From Bacteroidetes bacterium UBA1312 (GTDB lineage: Bacteria > Bacteroidota > Bacteroidia > Chitinophagales > Chitinophagaceae): a DNA stretch of 45,825 nucleotides. How positions within the stretch are numbered: position 1 is the stretch's first letter; each line of letters starts with the position of its first letter. Shown piece by piece: positions 22,224-29,237 of the stretch. The stretch lies in assembly GCA_002307135.1 (NCBI GenBank), contig DBTQ01000022.1, positions 117,699 to 163,523 of the forward strand, written 5' to 3'. Both the position numbers and the translations under genes were made by a program. The notes beneath the pieces were generated by a model. That model made no database searches. It was given only the letters and a program-made list of their open reading frames with translations, and had not been told where the DNA came from.

Positions 22224-24452
22224 ATGGCGCATTTTAAACAAATCACTTTTACAGTTATTCTTGCAGCTACTTCTGGAGTTGCTTTGGCACAAGTAGCAGA
22301 AGATACACTTGCGACTCAACAAAAAAAGTTTGTTCGAGAACTTCAACCAATAGAAGTTCGTTCACTACGGGTCAGTGGCGACGCTCCTTTTGCCAAAACT
22401 GATATTAGTGGAAAAGAAATAGAACAACAAAATCTAGGTCAGGATTTACCAATGCTTCTACAACAAACAGTTTCTACCGTTGTCACTTCTGATGCAGGAG
22501 CAGGAGTAGGTTATACAGGTATGCGGGTGCGTGGCAGTGATGGCACTCGTATTAATGTTACACTAAATGGTATTCCTGTAAATGATGCCGAATCGCAAGG
22601 CTCTTATTTTGTTGATTTACCTGATTTAGCTTCTTCTACCAGTTCAATACAGTTGCAGCGTGGTGTGGGGACCTCTACTAATGGCGCAGGAGCTTTTGGT
22701 GCAACATTGAGTGTAAGCAATATGGATCAAATGCAAAAAGCCGGAGCTGAAGTAAATATTTCTGCCGCTAGTTTTAACACACAAAAATACACTATAAAAG
22801 CAGGCACTGGATTGCTGGATAATGGTTGGTCTTTTGATGTTCGACTATCTAAAATCAGTTCTGATGGCTATATTCAGCGCTCCGCAAGCGATTTGAAATC
22901 ATTGCAGTTGTTGGCAAGCTGGCAAATAAATGAAAAAACAAAATTCAGATTTCAAATATTATCGGGCTCAGAAAAAACAGGACAGGCATGGAATGGCGTT
23001 CCACAAGATTCTTTGTCAACAAATCGTCGATTCAATGAACTTGGATTAAAATCAGACGGTACTTATTATAATAATCAGACGGATAATTATATACAAACCT
23101 ATTATCAGGCATTTCTTGATCATAATTTTAATGCTCATTGGTCGGGTCATGTCGGTTTATTTCTCACACGAGGTAAAGGATATTATGAAGAATATAAATT
23201 GGGGCAGAATTTCTCTGATTATGGATTGCCCAATTTTACAACGGCTTCCGACACATTACGTTCCGTAGATATGATACGCCAACTTTGGTTGGACAATTAT
23301 TATTACGGCGGCGTATATTCAATTGATTATACCAAGCATAACACGCTCATTACTTTCGGCGGAGCTGTTACACAATATACCGGAACGCATTATGGCGTTA
23401 TAAAATGGGCAGAATACGGAGTGCCTAATGATTATAAATGGTACTCCAATGATGCACAAAAAAATGATTGGAGCAACTATATAAAGTTGCAGCAAACAAT
23501 AAACAAAAAGCTGACGTTATATACCGATCTGCAACTCCGTACAGTATCTTATTTTATGAATGGGTTTCGACAAAACCCAACACTCCATCCTACTGTTAAT
23601 TATAATTTCTTCAATCCGAAGATTGGTGCAAATTTTATGTTGCAAAATGAAAAAAATAATAAGCAACGCATATATGCATCTTTAGCTATCGCAAGCAAAG
23701 AACCTAATAGAGACGATTTTGAAGCATCATCAACACAATTGCCCAAGCCAGAAAGGCTCACGGATTTTGAAGCCGGATATGAAATTAATAAGAAACGTTG
23801 GACAGCCTCAGCAAACGTTTTTTATATGGATTATAAAGATCAATTAGTATTGACAGGTCAGATAAATGATGTAGGAGCTTATACAAGAACTAATGTTGAT
23901 AAAAGTTATAGAGCAGGAATCGAATTACAAGGTTTATTCAAAGCCAAAAAATGGATGCAATTGAATGGGAACATAAGTTTTTCAAAAAACAAAATTGGAA
24001 GTTTTACAGAATATATCGACAACTGGGATAATGGTGGTCAGGAAGCAGTAGCACATAAAAATACAGATATTGCATTCTCTCCTAACGTAGTGGCAGCACT
24101 CGATATTAAATTATTGCCTTTTCAACATTTCTTTAAATTTCATCCGGAGCAACATGTTGAATTCGACATATTGGGCAAACATGTGAGCCGCCAGTATCTT
24201 GATAATACAAGCGATAACGCGCGCAGTATCGCCGATTATTCATTGCTCGATTTTAGGGCGCGTTATGTTATTCAAATAAAGCATGCACGAGAGTTGTCTC
24301 TTACCTTTGCAGTCAATAACATTTTAAACAGAAGATACGAAAGCAACGGCTATAATTATAGCTATATTAATGGTGGAAACCTTACCACTTCCAATTACTA
24401 TTTCCCTCAGGCTGGCACTAATATTTGGGGAGGCATCGGCCTAAAATTTTAA
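22224..24452 (+). CDS. TonB-dependent outer-membrane receptor, probably for thiamine compounds
   Basis: A 742-residue outer-membrane transporter powered by TonB/ExbBD. It has a signal peptide (about 1-22, VALAQ), a plug domain at about 40-165 (IEVRSLRVSG, TGMRVRGSDGTRINVTLNGIPVNDAES, LQRGVGTSTNGAGAFGATLSV), and a 22-strand-type barrel that ends in an aromatic strand (NIWGGIGLKF). No SusC-type carboxypeptidase-like N-terminal domain is present. The substrate is inferred from the TPP riboswitch: thiamine, its phosphates or a precursor. No inner-membrane thiamine transporter or thi gene is next to it, so it acts with partners elsewhere in the genome. Confidence 0.92.
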   Translation: MAHFKQITFTVILAATSGVALAQVAEDTLATQQKKFVRELQPIEVRSLRVSGDAPFAKTDISGKEIEQQNLGQDLPMLLQQTVSTVVTSDAGAGVGYTGMRVRGSDGTRINVTLNGIPVNDAESQGSYFVDLPDLASSTSSIQLQRGVGTSTNGAGAFGATLSVSNMDQMQKAGAEVNISAASFNTQKYTIKAGTGLLDNGWSFDVRLSKISSDGYIQRSASDLKSLQLLASWQINEKTKFRFQILSGSEKTGQAWNGVPQDSLSTNRRFNELGLKSDGTYYNNQTDNYIQTYYQAFLDHNFNAHWSGHVGLFLTRGKGYYEEYKLGQNFSDYGLPNFTTASDTLRSVDMIRQLWLDNYYYGGVYSIDYTKHNTLITFGGAVTQYTGTHYGVIKWAEYGVPNDYKWYSNDAQKNDWSNYIKLQQTINKKLTLYTDLQLRTVSYFMNGFRQNPTLHPTVNYNFFNPKIGANFMLQNEKNNKQRIYASLAIASKEPNRDDFEASSTQLPKPERLTDFEAGYEINKKRWTASANVFYMDYKDQLVLTGQINDVGAYTRTNVDKSYRAGIELQGLFKAKKWMQLNGNISFSKNKIGSFTEYIDNWDNGGQEAVAHKNTDIAFSPNVVAALDIKLLPFQHFFKFHPEQHVEFDILGKHVSRQYLDNTSDNARSIADYSLLDFRARYVIQIKHARELSLTFAVNNILNRRYESNGYNYSYINGGNLTTSNYYFPQAGTNIWGGIGLKF

Positions 24453-24490
24453 AAGATAATTTCAAAGAGATAATGGAATTTGTTAAGTTT

Positions 24491-24524
24491 GTTAGTACAA
24501 ATATTTTAAAGTATTTGTACTAAC
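24491..24524 (+). repeat. 13-bp perfect inverted repeat behind the receptor gene
   Basis: GTTAGTACAAATA (24491-24503), 8-nt loop, TATTTGTACTAAC (24512-24524). It lies 38 bp after the receptor stop and 74 bp before the patatin gene. It lacks a T-tract, so it may be an mRNA 3'-end stabiliser, a weak terminator or an operator for the next gene. Confidence 0.5.
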
Positions 24525-24598
24525 ATTACAGCCCTTATGTCAAATATGTTGGTCAACTTTCATTTATTGCTCCTTTTTGAAAATTTCATAGCCAAGCC

Positions 24599-25351
24599 AT
24601 GATTAAAAAGCCTTTTGTTTTATCAGGGGGAGGTGCCAGAGGTGCCGCACATTTAGGTGTTGTTAAGGCATTGCAAGAGTATAATATTATTCCGTCCGAA
24701 ATTTCAGGAACCAGTTCCGGCGCCGTTGTCGGAGCCTTTTTGGCGAGTGGGTTCAGCCCTGAAGAAATTAAAGAGCTGTTCGTTGGGAAATTTAAAATTA
24801 ATTTACTCTCATGGAATGCTTTTCGAATGGGTTTAGTTTCTTTAAAAAATATAAAGAGATTATTGGAGCAGAATTTACGTTATAAGGACTTTGACCAATT
24901 GCATATCCCATTTTATGCAACAGCAACCAATTTTGTAGATGGCCGCCAAGTGATTTTTAAAGAAGGAAATTTAGTTGACGCTCTTCTTGCCGCATGTTCT
25001 ATTCCGGTTTTATTTCCACCAGTGTTTATAAATGACATCCCTTATGTAGATGGAGGTCTGTCTAACAATTTGCCAATAGAACCATTTCAGCTCAAAAAAG
25101 GAGAAATTATAAGTATTTATGTAAACCCAATAAAGCAATTTCAATTACAAAAAGGTGTGGTTGAAATGATTGACAGGTCTTGGCATTTGAGTTTTAGAGA
25201 AATGGTAAGCCGCTCTTCTGAAGGTTGTTTTATGTATATCGAACCACAGCCTTTACAACAATTTGGTGTCTTCGATTTTCATAAATTGCCGGATATTTTT
25301 GAGGTCGGTTATTCTTTTACAAAAGAATTAATGAAAAAAGGAAACTTCTGA
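24599..25351 (+). CDS. Patatin-like phospholipase family protein
   Basis: A cytoplasmic or membrane-associated acyl hydrolase of 250 residues with the patatin Ser-Asp dyad. The oxyanion loop is SGGGARGAAHLG at 9-20, the nucleophile S39 lies in GTSSG (37-41), and D151 in the DGG motif (YVDGGLSNN). The short size and lack of extra domains place it among the bacterial RssA-like patatins. No signal peptide. It stands alone; the terminator at 25447-25483 follows. The lipid substrate is unknown. Confidence 0.92.
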   Translation: MIKKPFVLSGGGARGAAHLGVVKALQEYNIIPSEISGTSSGAVVGAFLASGFSPEEIKELFVGKFKINLLSWNAFRMGLVSLKNIKRLLEQNLRYKDFDQLHIPFYATATNFVDGRQVIFKEGNLVDALLAACSIPVLFPPVFINDIPYVDGGLSNNLPIEPFQLKKGEIISIYVNPIKQFQLQKGVVEMIDRSWHLSFREMVSRSSEGCFMYIEPQPLQQFGVFDFHKLPDIFEVGYSFTKELMKKGNF

Positions 25352-25446
25352 AATTTTATTTTAATCATACTGGATTCATTTTGGTATTATTTGTTTAGGA
25401 ATATTCGAGCTAATATTATATTCTAGGCAATTAAGCAACGGCCATA

Positions 25447-25483
25447 AAAAAATACCCCCACAAATTTCGCGGGGGTATTTTTT
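25447..25483. terminator. Strong bidirectional terminator
   Basis: AAAAAATACCCCC (25447-25459) pairs with GGGGGTATTTTTT (25471-25483), 13 bp. It serves the patatin gene (plus) and the trxB-DUF3109 operon (minus); it overlaps the stop codon of the DUF3109 gene by two bases. Confidence 0.85.
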
Positions 25484-26054
25484 ATTCCTTCATTTTTTCT
25501 GCAACTGCATCAAGTGTGTCGTAAAACTCCGTTCCATATTTTCGAATTAATGGCTCTTTAAGAAATTTATAAACGGGGACTTGTAATTTTTTTCCCAATT
25601 TACAAGCAGGTCTGCACAATGTTTTTCGAGGTTCATAGTTGACCATTTCATAACCTTCTGTTTCGCTAATGCGAATAGGAAAAAGATGGCACGAAATTGG
25701 TTTTTTAAAGTCAACCACGCCATCCTTGTATGCTTGTTCTATACCACATTTTACAATACCTAGTGTATCTGTAAAAGCATAAACACATATACCTCCGTCT
25801 ATTGTTGGAGTTACATTGCCATGCTCCGAATCATATACATGTGTTCCTTGTCGTTCTATTTCTGCTATATATTCTTCAGGCAGATAGTGTTTCATTTTAG
25901 GGTATATCTCAGCAAGAATATGAGTCTCTTCTTCGTTGAGCGGAGCACCACAGTCACCATCAACACAACAGCCGCCTTTACAACGTTCAAGGTCACATAC
26001 GAACTGAGCTGTTACAATATCATCACTCAATAACACCTGTTCAATCGCTATCAT
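25482..26054 (-). CDS. DUF3109 family cysteine-rich protein
   Basis: A 190-residue protein of the Bacteroidota family DUF3109, related in style to YkgJ-type Cys clusters. It has FVCDLERCKGGCCVDGDCG near 18-36 (six Cys), then ICVY, VKCG, SCHLFPIRI and TLCRPACKLG, enough for a zinc or iron-sulfur site. The frame runs 40 codons further upstream inside trxB, but the ATG at 26054 matches the family start MIAI. That ATG overlaps the trxB stop codon (ATGA, 4 bp), which indicates translational coupling. Function unknown; linkage to thioredoxin reductase hints at redox or metal chemistry. Confidence 0.85.
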   Translation of the reverse strand: MIAIEQVLLSDDIVTAQFVCDLERCKGGCCVDGDCGAPLNEEETHILAEIYPKMKHYLPEEYIAEIERQGTHVYDSEHGNVTPTIDGGICVYAFTDTLGIVKCGIEQAYKDGVVDFKKPISCHLFPIRISETEGYEMVNYEPRKTLCRPACKLGKKLQVPVYKFLKEPLIRKYGTEFYDTLDAVAEKMKE

Positions 26055-27004
26055 GATTGTGCTTGTTGAAATGCTAATGCGCCTAAATATCTTTCTGCAT
26101 CTAATGCCGCCATACATCCACTCCCGGCAGCAGTTACAGCTTGGCGGTATGTTTTGTCTTGAACGTCGCCGCAAGCAAATACACCTTCAATATTTGTTTT
26201 AGAAGTTCCAGGCTTAGTAATAATATAACCTTCGCTATCCATATCGATGATACCCGTAAATAAATCAGAATTTGGTTTATGGCCTATTGCCACAAAAAAT
26301 GCACTAAGCGGAATTTCTTTTTCCGAGCCATTTTGGGTATTGCGAATACGTAAACCACTTACTTTTTTATCACCTAATATCTCAGCAGTTTCAGAATTCC
26401 AATGTACCTCTATATTTGTTGCACTTAATACACGTTGTTGCATCACTTTACTGGCTCGCATTTCATCTCTACGGATGAGCATGTGTACTTTACTGCATAG
26501 TTTGGCTAAATACAACGCCTCTTCACATGCTGTATCGCCGGCACCTACTATCGCCACTTCCAAACCCTTGAAGAAAAAACCATCACAAACAGCACAAGCC
26601 GAAACCCCATATCCATTTAATCTTTCTTCAGATTCTAAACCCAACCATTTGGCAGATGCACCGGTAGCGATAATAACGCTATCAGCCTCAATCCATTTTT
26701 CTTCGTCTATTTCTATTTTGAAAGGTTTTGTCGAAAAATCAACCTTGGTAGCCATACCCCATCGAATATCAGCACCCATTTTTTTGGCTTGTGTTTCAAA
26801 ATCTACCATCATTTGTGGCCCCATAATCCCTTCAGGGTACCCGGGGAAATTTTCAACATCAGTAGTAATCGTTAATTGCCCACCAGGTTGTAGGCCTTGA
26901 TATAACACGGGGTTCATCCCAGCACGAGCAGCGTAGATTGCTGCGGTATATCCAGCCGGCCCAGAGCCAATAATAAGGCAATGCATTTTTTCGGAAATCT
27001 CCAT
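26051..27004 (-). CDS. trxB: Thioredoxin-disulfide reductase
   Basis: FAD enzyme that transfers electrons from NADPH to thioredoxin. The 317-residue protein has the FAD loop GSGPAGYTAA at 13-22, the redox-active CAVC at 137-140 followed by DG, the NADPH motif GAGDTACEEA, and the C-terminal FAD motif GVFACGDVQDKTYRQAVTAAGSG (in part). It is the low-molecular-weight bacterial type. It lies 27 bp behind the L,D-transpeptidase gene and overlaps the DUF3109 gene, so all three probably form one operon. Confidence 0.96.
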   Translation of the reverse strand: MEISEKMHCLIIGSGPAGYTAAIYAARAGMNPVLYQGLQPGGQLTITTDVENFPGYPEGIMGPQMMVDFETQAKKMGADIRWGMATKVDFSTKPFKIEIDEEKWIEADSVIIATGASAKWLGLESEERLNGYGVSACAVCDGFFFKGLEVAIVGAGDTACEEALYLAKLCSKVHMLIRRDEMRASKVMQQRVLSATNIEVHWNSETAEILGDKKVSGLRIRNTQNGSEKEIPLSAFFVAIGHKPNSDLFTGIIDMDSEGYIITKPGTSKTNIEGVFACGDVQDKTYRQAVTAAGSGCMAALDAERYLGALAFQQAQS

Positions 27005-27031
27005 TATATAAATCGTTGTTGTGTTGTTTTA

Positions 27032-27805
27032 TTAGAAAACATATTTTCCTTGAGGAGAATACATAACAGGTAATAACTTTCTGTTTTGCTCGAAGTAATC
27101 ATATCCAGCTTTAAGGTTTACCCAGAATTTTTGCTTATCTACTTCTGTTCCGTATTGTTTGCCTAAGTAATCAAGACCTTTTTTAGTGAATCTTGTTGGG
27201 TAAATACTGATTGGAATATAATTCTCCCCATTTAACTTAGCACTTAAGCAAAGTACATAGAGTTCTTGGATTACTTCATCTGTCATGGGTACACAGCCGA
27301 CAGTTACACAACCTCCATGAATGTAGATGTCGCCACCCAATTTTTTCTTGTCACCAAGTACAACATCTGAATAGTTGGGATAATTAATCAACATCGAAAG
27401 GAAAAAGTCGCTTTGAGGATTAAAATCTTCTATGAAATATTCTCCTTCTGGCACTTGTTTATCTCCTTCACTACGCTTGGGTCCAAGAATTCCAGACAGT
27501 GCACATATATGATAAAGTTTCACCAGTCTATATTGTTCTGCTCTTGAATTGCGTGCCCAAAGTTCCATCTCATTTTGTGATTTAAAACTTCGTAAAAAAA
27601 TATCTTTGGGTGGGTAATTCAAATCTTTCGAAATAAATATTTTGCGCAATGTATCGGTGTATTTAGTCCAAGCTTGCGATACTCGGGAGAAAGACAATTG
27701 ACTATTGCGCAGATTGGTCAAATCACTTTGAGCTTTTACTGCGGATATTGAGTTACAAAAGATAGCAATTAATAAGAGGCTACTTTTAAAGGTTTTTTTA
27801 TTCAT
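27032..27805 (-). CDS. L,D-transpeptidase family (YkuD-like) protein
   Basis: A 257-residue exported protein with a signal peptide (about 1-25, SAVKAQ). The catalytic block IYIHGGCVTVGCVPMTDE carries H163 and C171, the HxxG...GC pattern of YkuD/ErfK L,D-transpeptidases. Such enzymes make 3-3 crosslinks in peptidoglycan or attach proteins to it. LSGILGPKRSEGDKQVPEG before it is the typical substrate-loop region. Its promoter region carries a palindrome (27851-27893). It heads the operon with trxB and DUF3109. Confidence 0.87.
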   Translation of the reverse strand: MNKKTFKSSLLLIAIFCNSISAVKAQSDLTNLRNSQLSFSRVSQAWTKYTDTLRKIFISKDLNYPPKDIFLRSFKSQNEMELWARNSRAEQYRLVKLYHICALSGILGPKRSEGDKQVPEGEYFIEDFNPQSDFFLSMLINYPNYSDVVLGDKKKLGGDIYIHGGCVTVGCVPMTDEVIQELYVLCLSAKLNGENYIPISIYPTRFTKKGLDYLGKQYGTEVDKQKFWVNLKAGYDYFEQNRKLLPVMYSPQGKYVF

Positions 27806-27850
27806 TTTATTAAAAAGACTTGTATTTTCTTAAGGCATTATTCTTATCTA

Positions 27851-27893
27851 CTAAAATACCTCTGCGCATACAAGTTGCACAAAGGTATTTTAG
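27851..27893 (-). promoter_or_regulatory. Palindrome overlapping the promoter of the L,D-transpeptidase operon
   Basis: CTAAAATACCT (27851-27861) and AGGTATTTTAG (27883-27893) are perfect 11-bp inverted arms 21 bp apart. On the minus strand the upstream arm runs into TACCTTTG (27887-27880), a perfect -7 element. Because one arm lies within the promoter and the other just past the expected start, the palindrome fits a repressor operator better than an RNA hairpin. Confidence 0.5.
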
Positions 27894-27949
27894 ATGCTCT
27901 AAACGATTTCTTAAAAATAAAAATTAGTCGGAGCTATTTTGTACAATGG

Positions 27950-28369
27950 CTATTTTACAGTTACTAGTATTGTTTTTTGGTTCGTAATACCATAAATATT
28001 TCTAACTGTAAAAGTATAACGTTCTGTTCCTGCTTTTTTCAGTGTAGTGAAAACGTGCTCATAATTGTATTGTACTTGTTTATCACCTGTTAAATTCTCA
28101 TAGTAAACAGTTGTATCAAGTGTACCTTGATAAGTACGATCTACTTCGAAAGTAGCCAATGAACTTTGATCTTCAGAACGGTCTGCCTCCACTAATATTC
28201 TATATTTGGTATTTTCAGCTAAAGTCGTATCATTAGAAATATAACCAGCTTGGGTTTTTATTTCCAATATTGGTTTCAAGCCTACAGTTGTTGTTTTTGT
28301 ACAAGAAGCAAACCCGGTTACTACCATTATTGCTATCATAGTTGTTATAAGAGTCCAACGTTTTTGCAT
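27950..28369 (-). CDS. Small lipoprotein with a beta-rich domain
   Basis: A 139-residue protein. The signal peptide MQKRWTLITTMIAIMVVTGFASC ends in a lipobox with Cys23 (written here only to define it: GFASC). The rest has no recognised family; alternating hydrophobic residues and the end RYTFTVRNIYGITNQKTILV suggest an Ig-like or PKD-like beta sandwich. The frame continues 21 codons further upstream, but the lipobox places the start at 28369. No operon partner: gaps of 144 bp to the transpeptidase gene and 87 bp to the next upstream gene. Confidence 0.7.
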   Translation of the reverse strand: MQKRWTLITTMIAIMVVTGFASCTKTTTVGLKPILEIKTQAGYISNDTTLAENTKYRILVEADRSEDQSSLATFEVDRTYQGTLDTTVYYENLTGDKQVQYNYEHVFTTLKKAGTERYTFTVRNIYGITNQKTILVTVK

Positions 28370-28456
28370 TGCTAATCTATTGTTTTGGATGGCTAAGATA
28401 ATAAAATTAATTACTAATATACAATAAGACAAAAAAATGATCGTTTATTGAATCAT

Positions 28457-28981
28457 TTAATGGTGCATATCCTGGTCTAAAATAACTCTTTCAGCAAGCC
28501 AGCTTTTATTTAACGGCACTAACCATCGTTCTCGCAAATCTTTTTTGGTGGTCACTACATTGTTAAAAATATATGTTTGGCCGTTAATAAACCCTTTGTC
28601 AATCGCATATTGTACCTGATTAAATGGCAACATTTCGGCTTTATTATTCTTCAAAAAAGTAATTGTTAGCCTATCAAACATATTGACATTATACTGTCGC
28701 TCAATGCTTTTAATTACTCTTACCGAGGCATCGGTACTACAACCGCTTACGTGTACATTAGTTTCGTCTGCTATAATTACAATAAATTGCGCAAAAAGAA
28801 TTCTTGCCCAACCCTTTACGATGGCACCGTGTGCTGTCCATTGACTATAAAATTGTAATAATTGTTCATTAATTTCAGTTTGCTCTCTTTCAGCAAATGG
28901 TCTGCTGCTTTGATATACCCAAACACGGGAATTGTTATCAAAATCTGACGGTAAGAGATGATTTAATTCTTCGATTAACAT
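28457..28981 (-). CDS. Conserved Bacteroidota protein of unknown function
   Basis: A 174-residue cytoplasmic protein without signal peptide. It contains RVWVYQSSRPF near 19-29, a central FIVIIADETNVHVSGCSTDASVRVIKSIE and MFDRLTITFL. To my recollection homologues are often labelled ABC transporter ATPase in Bacteroidota genomes, but no Walker A, Walker B or signature motif is present, so that name should not be used. The gene is preceded by a -7 element and is monocistronic. Confidence 0.75.
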   Translation of the reverse strand: MLIEELNHLLPSDFDNNSRVWVYQSSRPFAEREQTEINEQLLQFYSQWTAHGAIVKGWARILFAQFIVIIADETNVHVSGCSTDASVRVIKSIERQYNVNMFDRLTITFLKNNKAEMLPFNQVQYAIDKGFINGQTYIFNNVVTTKKDLRERWLVPLNKSWLAERVILDQDMHH

Positions 28982-28985
28982 ACTG

Positions 28986-28993
28986 CAAAACTA
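28986..28993 (-). promoter_or_regulatory. -7 promoter element
   Basis: TAGTTTTG on the minus strand (28993-28986), five bases before the ATG at 28981. A GTTG at 29016-29013 lies 19 bp upstream, one mismatch from TTTG. The mRNA would be nearly leaderless. Confidence 0.4.
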
Positions 28994-29047
28994 AGCAATT
29001 CGTCAAAAGCAACAACTCAACGCTATTTTTAGTATTCAGTATATTTT

Positions 29048-29079
29048 TTTGTGATTTCAAAAAAACCTTTGTAACCTTG
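29048..29079 (+). promoter_or_regulatory. Putative rho promoter with long leader
   Basis: TTTG (29048-29051), 20-nt spacer, TAACCTTG (29072-29079, one mismatch). It would give a leader of about 150 nt before the rho ATG at 29238, room for autoregulation, which is known for rho in other bacteria. The leader holds no ORF that I recognise. Confidence 0.4.
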
Positions 29080-29237
29080 CAGTAGTAAAAACAGTTTACT
29101 CGTTTTTTATCATACAATTTCTATATATAATTCTCCCTCTTTAGTTTTAATGTTTGTTTAGTATCTATTTACTAAAACTGATTTGACCTCAAGAGTATTT
29201 TAATTTATAATCATTATTCTTTTACAAGAAATCATTC

